From contig BMSW01000008.1 in NCBI GenBank assembly GCA_014649355.1, positions 248,001 to 312,000 on the forward strand: 64,000 bases of DNA. Direction: 5' to 3'. Numbering within the stretch: position 1 is the stretch's first letter; each line of letters begins with the position of its first letter. The position numbers and the translations under genes are program-made. The notes under the pieces were generated by a model that was not told the origin of the DNA, made no database searches, and was given only the letters and a program-made list of their open reading frames with translations. This document shows, piece by piece, positions 7,908 through 14,809 of the stretch. The DNA is from Streptomyces althioticus. Lineage in GTDB: Bacteria > Actinomycetota > Actinomycetes > Streptomycetales > Streptomycetaceae.

Positions 7908-8729
7908 TCAGGCGTCCTTACGGCAGAGAATCTCACCGTGCAGCACGGCGAACCAGCCGTCCTCCCGGGCGCCCCACTCCCGCCACCCGGCGGCCACGGT
8001 CTCCAGTCCGGCGCGGGTGGCGTGTCCGCCGGCCACGGCTCGCTCCGCGTACGCCGACGCCACCGTGCGGTCCGCCCACAGCCCGCTCCACCAGGCGCGT
8101 TCCTCCGCCGTGGAGTAGGTCCAGGTGCCCGTCGTCGCCGTGACGTCGGTGAACCCCGCCTCGAGGGCCCACGCCTTCAGCCGCCGCCCCGCGTCCGGCT
8201 CACCGCCGTTGGACCGCGCCACGCGCCGGTACAGGTCCAGCCAGTCGTCGAGGCCCGCCGACTCCGGATACCAGGTCATCGCCGCGTAGTCCGCGTCCCG
8301 GACGGCGACGTACCCGCCCGGCCTCGTCACCCGCCGCATCTCGCGCAGCGCGGCCACCGGGTCGCCCACGTGCTGGAGCACCTGATGGGCGTGGACCACG
8401 CAGAAGGTGTCGTCGGGGAAGTCCAGCGCGTGCACGTCCCCCGTCACGAAGTCCGCGTTCGTCAGACCCCGCTCCCCGGCCACCTCGCGCGCCCGCTCCA
8501 GGATGCCCGGCTCCCGGTCGAGACCGGTGACGTGTCCGCCGGGCACCAGGGCGGCCAGGTCGGCGGTGACGGTGCCGGGACCGCAGCCGACGTCCAGGAT
8601 CCGCATGTGGGGCTTCAGCGCCCCGAGGAGGTACGCGGCCGAGTTCTCCGCGGTGCGCCAGGTGTGCGACCGCAGCACCGACTCGTGGTGCCCGTGCGTG
8701 TAGACGGCGGTCTCCCGTGCGTGCGGCAT
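7908..8729 (-). CDS. Class I SAM-dependent methyltransferase
   Basis: 273-aa Rossmann-fold methyltransferase. The SAM-binding motif I is LDVGCGPGT, followed by an acidic residue at the end of strand 2 (GLDREPG) and VVHAHQVLQHVGDPVAALREMRRVTRPGGYVAV (motifs III and post-III). It belongs to the UbiE/Methyltransf_11 type. The substrate cannot be told from sequence; actinobacterial homologues are usually small-molecule methylases of unknown target. The start MPHARETAVY at 8729 is supported by a GAAAGGGG site; upstream codons read into a low-complexity shadow. Divergent from the ABC-F gene, with a 170-bp shared intergenic region. Confidence 0.87.
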   Translation of the reverse strand: MPHARETAVYTHGHHESVLRSHTWRTAENSAAYLLGALKPHMRILDVGCGPGTVTADLAALVPGGHVTGLDREPGILERAREVAGERGLTNADFVTGDVHALDFPDDTFCVVHAHQVLQHVGDPVAALREMRRVTRPGGYVAVRDADYAAMTWYPESAGLDDWLDLYRRVARSNGGEPDAGRRLKAWALEAGFTDVTATTGTWTYSTAEERAWWSGLWADRTVASAYAERAVAGGHATRAGLETVAAGWREWGAREDGWFAVLHGEILCRKDA

Positions 8730-8862
8730 GGCGGGGCCACCCCTTTCAACTCGTCGTGAGGGCAGCCAGGTTACGCGCGACGGCCGCATGATGAGATACA
8801 CGTCTCGCATACCGGGATCGCTCCTGCCGGCCGCCGCGCCGGACGGGAGCCGGAAAACCCGT

Positions 8863-8892
8863 TTGCCAGGTGTTCCCGGCGCCCCGCAGAAT
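8863..8892 (+). promoter_or_regulatory. Putative promoter of a leaderless ABC-F transcript
   Basis: TTGCCA at 8863-8868 and CAGAAT at 8887-8892 are spaced by 18 bp. CAGAAT is one base from the Streptomyces -10 consensus TAGAAT or TAGGAT. Only seven bases separate the -10 box from ATG 8900, and no Shine-Dalgarno sequence lies there, so transcription would start at or next to the ATG. Inference from sequence only. Confidence 0.5.
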
Positions 8893-8899
8893 CGCGCCC

Positions 8900-10519
8900 A
8901 TGGGACATCTGGAAGCCGCGCATCTCGAGTACCACCTCCCCGACGGGAGGACACTCCTGGGAGACGTGTCGTTCCGGGTGGGGGAGGGCGCCGTCATGGC
9001 ACTCGTGGGACCCAACGGCGCGGGCAAGACGACCCTCCTGCGCATCCTCTCCGGTGAGCTCGCCCCGCACGGCGGCAGCGTCGCCGTCACCGGCGGCCTC
9101 GGCGTGATGCGCCAGTTCGTCGGCTCCGTACGGGACGACACCACCGTGCGCGACCTGCTGGTGTCCGTGGCGCCGCCCCGTGTCCGCGAGGCCGCCCGCG
9201 CGGTGGACGCCGCCGAGCACGCCATCATGACCGTCGACGACGAGGCCGCCCAGATGCGCTACGCGCAGGCCCTCTCCGACTGGGCCGAGGCCCAGGGCTA
9301 CGAGGCCGAGACGCTGTGGGACATCTGCACCACGGCCGCGATGGGCGTCCCCTACGAGAAGGCCCAGTGGCGGCAGGTGAGCACCCTCTCGGGCGGCGAG
9401 CAGAAGCGGCTGGTGCTGGAGGCGCTGCTGCGCGGCCCCGACGAGGTGCTGCTGCTCGACGAGCCCGACAACTACCTGGACGTGCCCGGCAAACGCTGGC
9501 TGGAGGAGCGCCTCGCGGAGACCCGCAAGACGGTCCTGTTCGTCTCCCACGACCGGGAACTCCTCGCCCGCGCCGCCGAGAAGATCGTCTCGCTCGAACC
9601 CGGCCCGGCGGGCGCCGACGCCTGGGTGCACGGCGGCGGCTTCCGCACCTTCCACGAGGCCCGGCGCGAGCGCTTCGCCCGCTTCGAGGAGCTGCGCCGC
9701 CGCTGGGACGAGAAGCACGCCCAGCTGAAGAAACTGGTGCTGACCCTGCGGCAGGCCGCCGAGAACAGCCCCGACATGGCGTCCCGCTACCGCGCCGCCC
9801 AGACCAGGCTGCGCAAGTTCGAGGAGGCCGGACCCCCGCCCGAGCCGCCCCGCGAGCAGGACATCCGCATGCGCCTCAAGGGCGGTCGCACCGGCGTCCG
9901 CGCCGTCACCTGCGAGCGGCTCGAGCTGACCGGCCTGATGAAGCCGTTCGACCTGGAGGTGTTCTACGGCGAGCGCGTCGCGGTGCTCGGCTCCAACGGC
10001 TCCGGGAAGTCGCACTTCCTGCGGCTCCTCGCCGGCGACGACGTCGCGCACACCGGCGCCTGGCGGCTCGGCGCGCGCGTGGTGCCCGGACACTTCGCAC
10101 AGACCCACGCCCACCCCGAGCTGATCGGCCGTACCCTGCTCGACATCCTGTGGACCGAGCACGCCCAGGACCGGGGCGCCGCCATGTCCCGGCTGCGCCG
10201 CTACGAGCTGACCCAGCAGGCGGAGCGCACCTTCGACCGGCTCTCCGGCGGGCAGCAGGCCCGCTTCCAGATCCTGCTGCTCGAGCTCCAGGGCGTCACG
10301 GCCCTGCTGCTCGACGAGCCCACCGACAACCTGGACCTGGAATCGGCGGAGGCCCTCCAGGAGGGTCTCGAGAGCTTCGAGGGCACCGTCCTCGCCGTCA
10401 CGCACGACCGCTGGTTCGCCCGCTCCTTCGACCGGTTCCTGGTCTTCGGCAGCGACGGCCGGGTCCGCGAGACGGCGGAGCCGGTCTGGGACGAGCGCCG
10501 GGTGGAACGCGCCCGCTGA
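8900..10519 (+). CDS. ABC-F family ATP-binding protein
   Basis: 539-aa soluble protein with two ABC ATPase domains and no membrane segments, so ABC-F class (translation-associated ATPases, some of which give ribosome-protection antibiotic resistance). Domain 1: Walker A GPNGAGKTT, signature LSGGEQKRL, Walker B LLLLDEPDNYLD. Domain 2: Walker A GSNGSGKSH, signature LSGGQQARF, Walker B LLLDEPTDNLDL. The inter-domain linker (about 245-320) is charged and helical. Which of the two roles applies cannot be judged; the neighbours give no antibiotic cluster. ATG 8900 is chosen because the ABC fold starts at once and the upstream segment looks like promoter. It appears to lack a Shine-Dalgarno site. 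Confidence 0.92.
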   Translation: MGHLEAAHLEYHLPDGRTLLGDVSFRVGEGAVMALVGPNGAGKTTLLRILSGELAPHGGSVAVTGGLGVMRQFVGSVRDDTTVRDLLVSVAPPRVREAARAVDAAEHAIMTVDDEAAQMRYAQALSDWAEAQGYEAETLWDICTTAAMGVPYEKAQWRQVSTLSGGEQKRLVLEALLRGPDEVLLLDEPDNYLDVPGKRWLEERLAETRKTVLFVSHDRELLARAAEKIVSLEPGPAGADAWVHGGGFRTFHEARRERFARFEELRRRWDEKHAQLKKLVLTLRQAAENSPDMASRYRAAQTRLRKFEEAGPPPEPPREQDIRMRLKGGRTGVRAVTCERLELTGLMKPFDLEVFYGERVAVLGSNGSGKSHFLRLLAGDDVAHTGAWRLGARVVPGHFAQTHAHPELIGRTLLDILWTEHAQDRGAAMSRLRRYELTQQAERTFDRLSGGQQARFQILLLELQGVTALLLDEPTDNLDLESAEALQEGLESFEGTVLAVTHDRWFARSFDRFLVFGSDGRVRETAEPVWDERRVERAR

Positions 10520-10588
10520 CGCGGGGTGGCCCGGGCGCCGCGCGGGTACCCGGGACGCATGAACGCACATGACGAGCGGGGCACCGCG

Positions 10589-10846
10589 ATGACCGGAGTC
10601 GACCCGAACCGCCTGGACGACCAGCAGCTCATGAAGGAGCTGGAGACCATCCACCGCACGCGCCACGACACGCTGCTGTACGGGTCCAACGACGCGCTGC
10701 GGGCCCACAACGAGCGCATGGCGCAGCTGGAGGGCGAGTACCTGCGGCGCAACCCGCGCCGCCCCGTCGCGCCCGGCCGCACCCGCGAGGGCGCCCGGGA
10801 ACGGACCGCCTCGGACTCCGCGACGCCGGCCGCCCCGGGCACGTGA
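10589..10846 (+). CDS. Small conserved actinobacterial protein (DUF6158-like)
   Basis: 85-aa hydrophilic protein. The core MTGVDPNRLDDQQLMKELETIHRTRHDTLLYGSNDAL followed by AHNERMAQLEGEYLRRNP is a small helical domain common in Streptomyces and, as far as I recall, classed as DUF6158. The tail is Arg/Ala/Pro-rich. An in-frame ATG at 10559 would add ten residues; the ATG at 10589 is preferred because GAGCGGGG lies eight bases upstream and the family usually begins MTGVDP. No enzymatic motif. It lies 69 bp after the ABC-F gene and ends at a strong terminator. Confidence 0.7.
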   Translation: MTGVDPNRLDDQQLMKELETIHRTRHDTLLYGSNDALRAHNERMAQLEGEYLRRNPRRPVAPGRTREGARERTASDSATPAAPGT

Positions 10847-10848
10847 AC

Positions 10849-10888
10849 GACGGAAGGGAGCCCCGCCCGAGCGGGACTCCCTTCCGTC
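10849..10888. terminator. Strong bidirectional terminator hairpin
   Basis: A perfect 12-bp inverted repeat (GACGGAAGGGAG at 10849-10860, CTCCCTTCCGTC at 10877-10888) continues inward, after one mismatch, with CCCGC/GCGGG around a CCGA loop, giving about 17 paired positions. It lies between the stops of two convergent genes (10846 and 10901) and should terminate both. Confidence 0.85.
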
Positions 10889-10900
10889 ACCTGCGCGCGG

Positions 10901-11446
10901 TCACGAGGCGCGCTCCGCCGCGAACACCTCCAGGAAGGTCTCGCAGAACGCCTTGAGGTCGTCCGGCTTACGGCTGGTGACCAGCTTGTTCGAGCCGTGG
11001 TCGCAGACCTTGACCTGCTCGTCCACCCACTCGGCGCCCGCGTTGCGCAGGTCCGTCCGAAGGCTCGGCCAGCTGGTGAGGACCCGGCCGCGCACGACGT
11101 CCGCCTCGATCAGCGTCCACGGCGCGTGACAGATCGCGGCCACCGGCCGGCCCTGCTCGAAGAAGTCCCGGACGAACGCGACGGCCTTGTCGTCCGTCCG
11201 CAGGAAGTCCGGGTTGGCGACCCCGCCGGGCAGCACCAGCCCGTCGAAGGAGTCCGCCGACGTGTCGCCGACGACCTCCTGCACGGGGAAGGTGTCCGCC
11301 TTGTCGAGGTGGTTGAACCCCTGAATCTCCCCGGACTGCGTCGACACCAGCACGGGCTCGTGGCCCGCCTGCTCGGCCGCCTTCCAGGGCTCGGTCAGCT
11401 CCACCTGCTCGACGCCCTCGGGTGCGGTCAGAAATGCGATGCGCAT
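10901..11446 (-). CDS. DJ-1/PfpI family protein (type 1 glutamine amidotransferase fold)
   Basis: 181-aa single-domain protein. Cys106 in VAAICHAPW is the nucleophile at the elbow, followed by His107 as in the PfpI/YhbO subgroup. GEIQGFNHLDKADTF and LVLPGGVANPDFLR are typical. Family members are proteases, glyoxalases or deglycases that protect against carbonyl or oxidative stress; activity cannot be assigned here. The start MRIAFLTAPEG at 11446 has GAAGGGA upstream; the longer frame is a shadow. It follows the CBS protein by 86 bp on the same strand, in a block that looks stress related. Confidence 0.88.
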   Translation of the reverse strand: MRIAFLTAPEGVEQVELTEPWKAAEQAGHEPVLVSTQSGEIQGFNHLDKADTFPVQEVVGDTSADSFDGLVLPGGVANPDFLRTDDKAVAFVRDFFEQGRPVAAICHAPWTLIEADVVRGRVLTSWPSLRTDLRNAGAEWVDEQVKVCDHGSNKLVTSRKPDDLKAFCETFLEVFAAERAS

Positions 11447-11532
11447 GATGGCGCTACGTCCCTTCGTCGTTTCGTCGGTCTGTCGTCTGCTTCGGTAGGT
11501 CGTCCGTGCCGGTCCGCCGTGCCCCTCCCGCG

Positions 11533-11958
11533 TCAGCCCGTGTCGTCGGGGTCCGCGCGGCTGATGCCGGCGAGGGCCGACTCCGGGTCCCGGGCCTCGG
11601 CCAGGTCGCCGAGGGTCACCAGACCGACGGGCAGCCCGCCCTCGACCACGGGGATCCGCCGTACCGCGTGCTCCCGCATCAGGGCGACGGCCGACGCCAC
11701 CGGGGCGTCCGGGGCCAGCGTCAGCGGGTCCGGCGTGCACACCGCCCCGACGCTCACCGCGTACGGGTCGCGGCCCTCGGCCACCGCCCGCACGGTGATG
11801 TCCCGGTCGGTGACCACCCCCACGACGTGCTGTCCGTCCGCCACCACCACGTCGCCGATGTTCTGGCCGCGCATCAGCCGCGCGGCCTCGACGACCGAGG
11901 CGTCCGGACGGACCGCGACCACGCCGGGGGTCATGACGTCCTTCACGAACTCGGCCAT
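11533..11958 (-). CDS. CBS-domain pair protein
   Basis: 141-aa protein made of two CBS motifs: residues about 8-60 (VKDVMTPGVVAVRPDASVVEAARLM, then VVVADGQHVVGVVTDRDI) and about 72-128 (TPDPLTLAPDAPVASAVALMREHAVRRIPVVEGGLPVGLVTLGDLA). CBS pairs bind adenosine ligands and act as energy or redox sensors. There is no attached effector domain, so it may regulate another protein in trans. Start at 11958. It lies 22 bp downstream of the DUF2795 gene on the same strand, probably co-transcribed. Confidence 0.92.
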   Translation of the reverse strand: MAEFVKDVMTPGVVAVRPDASVVEAARLMRGQNIGDVVVADGQHVVGVVTDRDITVRAVAEGRDPYAVSVGAVCTPDPLTLAPDAPVASAVALMREHAVRRIPVVEGGLPVGLVTLGDLAEARDPESALAGISRADPDDTG

Positions 11959-11980
11959 GGCCGGCGGGCCTCCCTTCCGG

Positions 11981-12373
11981 TCAAGCCGTCTCCGTCTCCC
12001 GGACCCCGGTCAGCGCCCGGGCCAGCTCCTGCAGGCTGTGGTAGCGGTCCTTGCGGGGCAGCCGCTCCATCGCCTCCACGAGCGCGTCGGGGGCGTGCCG
12101 CCGGTCCAGGGCACGCATCAGTTCACGGGGGCCCGCGGGAAAGTCCCCGCGGCCCAGGCTCCGGGCCAGTTCCAGTCGCACCGTCTCCAGCGACGACGGG
12201 TCCCGGCCGGGCGTCACGGGCCCGCGCGCCACCTCGGGGTCGTCGTCGGCGAACGGCTCCGGGTCGTGCCACTCCTCGGCGCGGGTGGGATGTCCGGACC
12301 GCAGCAGGCCCTGCAGTTCGTGCTTCATCTCGTCGTCACGGTGGACGCTGAGCCGGTCACTGCCTCGCTGCAT
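11981..12373 (-). CDS. DUF2795 domain protein
   Basis: 130-aa soluble protein. The last 55 residues fit the DUF2795 pattern: LELARSLGRGDFPAGPRELMRALDRRHAPDALVEAMERLPRKDRYHSLQELARAL. The N-terminal half is charged and probably disordered, with a DDEMKHELQGLLRSGHPTRAEE segment shared with Streptomyces homologues. Function unknown. The start MQRGSDRLSVHRD at 12373 has an excellent GGAGGGAG site; the longer frame is shadow. Upstream on the minus strand there is GGGT-N16-GGGAAC (12495-12470), a weak resemblance to SigB-type promoters. Confidence 0.75.
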   Translation of the reverse strand: MQRGSDRLSVHRDDEMKHELQGLLRSGHPTRAEEWHDPEPFADDDPEVARGPVTPGRDPSSLETVRLELARSLGRGDFPAGPRELMRALDRRHAPDALVEAMERLPRKDRYHSLQELARALTGVRETETA

Positions 12374-12553
12374 GTCTCCCTCCAGGTCGTTCGGGGGTGC
12401 GTGCCGCGTACCCGAGGAGCGCGGGCCGACACCGGCTGACGCGCGGCGATCCGGGCGGATCCGGACGGCGTTCCCGTACCGCCGTGGTTTGACCCAGGCA
12501 CCGCGGGAGACCCGGCCCGCACGCCCCCCACGCGGCTTCCGGAAGGACCGGCC

Positions 12554-12694
12554 ATGGCGGTGCTCGCCCTGCTCGTCCCGTCCCTCATGCTCGGCGTGAT
12601 CCTGATGCTGGGCCGCTACGAGGACTACGTCCTGCCGCCACGGGAGGCGGAACCGGAACCGGGCGACCGGTCCGTGGAAGGTTTGCGCGGCTGA
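12554..12694 (+). CDS. Small single-span membrane protein (46 aa)
   Basis: Short ORF with GGAAGGA eight bases upstream of ATG 12554. The product starts MAVLALLVPSLMLGVILMLG, a clear transmembrane helix, then RYEDYVLPP and an acidic/proline tail. Tiny proteins of this pattern (one helix, then GRYED or similar) recur in Streptomyces genomes, from memory. The codons keep high third-position G+C, which supports real coding. It sits between the divergent DUF2795 gene and the sigma factor gene, so it could be a membrane partner of the stress locus. Function unknown. Confidence 0.6.
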   Translation: MAVLALLVPSLMLGVILMLGRYEDYVLPPREAEPEPGDRSVEGLRG

Positions 12695-12705
12695 CACGGG
12701 GGAAC
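12680..12705 (+). promoter_or_regulatory. Candidate SigB-type promoter upstream of the sigma factor
   Basis: GGTTT (12680-12684), 15 bp, then GGGAAC (12700-12705). The Streptomyces SigB-group consensus is roughly GNNT, 14-16 bp, GGGTAC/T, so the -10 part has one mismatch. The position, 136 bp before the sigma gene ATG and before a leader ORF, would fit autoregulation. The -35 part lies inside the end of the small membrane protein gene. Weak on its own. Confidence 0.3.
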
Positions 12706-12734
12706 GCGGACGGGAAGTGCTTCGGACAGGAGGC

Positions 12735-12768
12735 ACGTCCGTGGCGGCGGTCCACCGCCCCCGGACGT
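12735..12768 (+). other. Hairpin in the sigma factor mRNA leader
   Basis: ACGTCCG (12735-12741) pairs with CGGACGT (12762-12768), and GGCGG (12743-12747) with CCGCC (12755-12759), making a 12-bp stem with a small internal loop and a 7-nt apical loop. It covers the first codons of the leader ORF described next. It could regulate its translation or act as an attenuator. Confidence 0.45.
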
Positions 12769-12800
12769 TCCTGTTCCGGCGGGTGCGTCCGCCACGGTGA
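12741..12800 (+). CDS. Possible leader peptide (19 codons) before the sigma factor gene
   Basis: GTG at 12741 is preceded by a perfect AGGAGG (12728-12733) at seven-base spacing, the best ribosome binding site in this region, yet it opens only a 19-codon frame (MAAVHRPRTFLFRRVRPPR) ending at TGA 12800, 40 bases before the sigma factor ATG. The product is strongly basic. The combination of strong site, short frame and overlapping hairpin suggests a leader peptide controlling sigma translation, but it could be a chance site. Confidence 0.4.
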   Translation: MAAVHRPRTFLFRRVRPPR

Positions 12801-12840
12801 CCGTCCGTCCCCGAGCACCTCCTAGGGAGTGCGACGCACC

Positions 12841-13641
12841 ATGCCGAGCCGAACAGGCGCCAAGACGCATCCCCATCACGACGCACCCGACACCGCGGAG
12901 GCCTTCCGCAGGCTCGCCGCCCTGCCCGAAGGGCCCGAGCGGGACGCGCTCCGCGACGACCTCGTACGGGCCTGGCTCCCCATGGCCCACCGCCTCGCCG
13001 GACGGTTCCGCAGCCGCGGCGAGAGCTACGACGACCTGTGCCAGGTCGCCGCCCTGGGGCTGGTCAAGGCCGTCGACCGGTACGACCCGGACCTCGGCAA
13101 CGCCTTCGAGAGCTACGCCGTGCCGACCGTCACCGGTGAGATCAAGCGGCACTTCCGCGACCACATGTGGACCCTGCACGTCCCGCGCCGCGTCCAGGAA
13201 CTGCGCAACCGCGTCCGGCGCGCCTCCCAGGACCTCTCCCAGACCGTCCAGGGCCGCAGCCCCACCGTCGCCGAGATCGCCGAGTGCGCCGGACTGACCG
13301 AGGACGAGGTGCGCACCGGCCAGTCGGCGGCGGAGAGCTTCAGCGCGCTGTCCCTGGACGCCGAGATGCCCGGCAGCGGCGACGGCTGGTCCCTGGGCGA
13401 CGCCCTGGGCGGCCCCGACCCGGCACTGGACACCGTGGTCGACCGGCAGGCGGTCAAGGACCGGCTCGCCGAGCTGCCCGAGCGCGAGCGGGCCATCCTC
13501 TACATGCGCTTCTTCGACGACATGACGCAGAACAGCATCGCGCAGGAGCTGGGCCTGTCCCAGATGCACGTCTCCCGGCTGATCAGCCGCAGCTGCGGCC
13601 GGGTCCGCGACCAGGTGATGGGCGACACCGACGACGAGTAG
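12841..13641 (+). CDS. RNA polymerase sigma factor, SigB/SigF/SigG stress-type
   Basis: 266-aa group 3 sigma-70 factor. Region 2 (about 40-105) contains HRLAGRFRSRGESYDDLCQVAALGLVKAVDRYDP and FESYAVPTVTGEIKRHFRDHMW. Region 3 follows (VPRRVQELRNRV). Region 4 (about 205-260) carries the HTH MTQNSIAQELGLSQMHVSRLISRS. Streptomyces encode many such sigma factors, controlled by anti-sigma kinases and anti-anti-sigma proteins and used in osmotic or oxidative stress and development. No RsbW/RsbV-type gene is in the window, so its partner is elsewhere. ATG 12841 has AGGGAG 11 bases upstream; GTG 12829 would overlap that site. See the leader ORF and hairpin upstream. Confidence 0.93.
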   Translation: MPSRTGAKTHPHHDAPDTAEAFRRLAALPEGPERDALRDDLVRAWLPMAHRLAGRFRSRGESYDDLCQVAALGLVKAVDRYDPDLGNAFESYAVPTVTGEIKRHFRDHMWTLHVPRRVQELRNRVRRASQDLSQTVQGRSPTVAEIAECAGLTEDEVRTGQSAAESFSALSLDAEMPGSGDGWSLGDALGGPDPALDTVVDRQAVKDRLAELPERERAILYMRFFDDMTQNSIAQELGLSQMHVSRLISRSCGRVRDQVMGDTDDE

Positions 13642-13685
13642 AGGGCTTCCTCACCCGCACGGGTGCGCCCGCTCCCGCGAATGGT

Positions 13686-13709
13686 GCCCGGCCGCGCGCG
13701 AGGCCGGGC
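13686..13709 (+). terminator. Hairpin after the sigma factor gene
   Basis: Perfect 8-bp stem GCCCGGCC/GGCCGGGC with an 8-nt loop, 44 bases after the sigma gene stop. There is no T run, which is common for Streptomyces terminators. Confidence 0.6.
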
Positions 13710-13774
13710 CGCTCGGGCTGTGATGGCACCGGGGCGACCGCCGCGCCCCAGCCGTCGCCGAAGGAGCCCGCACC

Positions 13775-14656
13775 ATGCGCCGCACCGCCCGTGCCCTGTC
13801 CGTCGCCGCCGTCGCCGGCACCGTCCTCGGCGCGCTCGCACCGGCCGCGTCCGCCCTGACGGCCCCCGCCGGCGTGAGCGCCTGGGCGTCCCCCTCCCCG
13901 TGCCCGTCCCCGACCGCGGGACACGGGTGGCAGGGGCACACCCCCCGCAGCGCGACGCCGACCCCGGCGGCACCGGGCGCGCACGAGGCCGAGGAGTACA
14001 CGTCGGAGACCCTGGTGGAGGAGTTCACCGAGGCCGATCTCTACGGCGCCACGTCCCTCGACACCGCCGAGGGCCTCGCCCCCGAGGAACCGGCGGAGAC
14101 CGACCCGCTCGCGCCCGAACTGGCGGAGGAACCGCCCGCCGGGCTCGACGAGCTGATCCCCGACGCGGGCGCCGAGGAGCGCGCCGGAGTCCCGGGCCCG
14201 CAGGGCACCCCCGGCACGGCGCAGGACCCCGGCACGACCGGCCCGTACGGAACGGACCCCGGCGCGGCCGGCCCCGCAGACCCCTACGCCGCCGACCCGT
14301 ACGCCTCCGACCCCGGAACCATGGACCACAAGGCCCCGCCCCGCACGGCGCCCGAACCCGGGAGCGACCCCGGGGCGGGCGGCCCCGAGGCGGCCCCGCT
14401 CTGGACCGCCCCGCCCCAGCCCACGGCCTCGCCGACCGCCTCCCGCACCCCCACCCACAAGCCGACCCCCACCCACGGGCCGACGTCGACGCCCTGCCCC
14501 TCGCCGACCGCGCACCAGGGTGTCCAGGCGGGCGGCGGCGGGGCCTTCACCGACTCCGTCCCCGCCCAGGTCGCGGGCGGTCTGCTGATCGCCGGCGCGT
14601 TCGGCGCCGGCGCGCACCGGCTGGTCCGCCGCCGCACCGGCCGGACGCGCTTCTGA
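13775..14656 (+). CDS. Secreted proline-rich protein with C-terminal membrane segment
   Basis: 293-aa protein of unrecognised family. A Sec signal peptide is clear: MRRTARALSVAAVAGTVLG then ALAPAASA, with cleavage near residue 28. The middle (about 60-255) is low complexity, acidic in the first part (EEYTSETLVEEFTEADLYGATSL) and then rich in Pro, Ala, Gly, Asp and Thr, suggesting an extended cell-wall-spanning stalk. Residues about 268-285 (VAGGLLIAGAFGAGAHRLV) form a hydrophobic segment followed by an Arg-rich end, as in C-terminally anchored surface proteins, but I see no LAxTG or LPxTG sortase motif. AAGGAG lies upstream of ATG 13775. Preceded by a terminator, so its own transcription unit. 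Confidence 0.75.
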   Translation: MRRTARALSVAAVAGTVLGALAPAASALTAPAGVSAWASPSPCPSPTAGHGWQGHTPRSATPTPAAPGAHEAEEYTSETLVEEFTEADLYGATSLDTAEGLAPEEPAETDPLAPELAEEPPAGLDELIPDAGAEERAGVPGPQGTPGTAQDPGTTGPYGTDPGAAGPADPYAADPYASDPGTMDHKAPPRTAPEPGSDPGAGGPEAAPLWTAPPQPTASPTASRTPTHKPTPTHGPTSTPCPSPTAHQGVQAGGGGAFTDSVPAQVAGGLLIAGAFGAGAHRLVRRRTGRTRF

Positions 14657-14809
14657 CGCCCCCGCCGGGCGGCCGTGCCGGTGCGGCGGCGCACCCGATC
14701 CGGCACCGTGCTCATGACGGGCCGGTCTCGGGGTACTGACTTCGCCGAGGGCGGCACGGACGGACGCCGGGACACGGCGCCGGGCACTGGCAACTGCGCG
14801 GAGGTGGCG

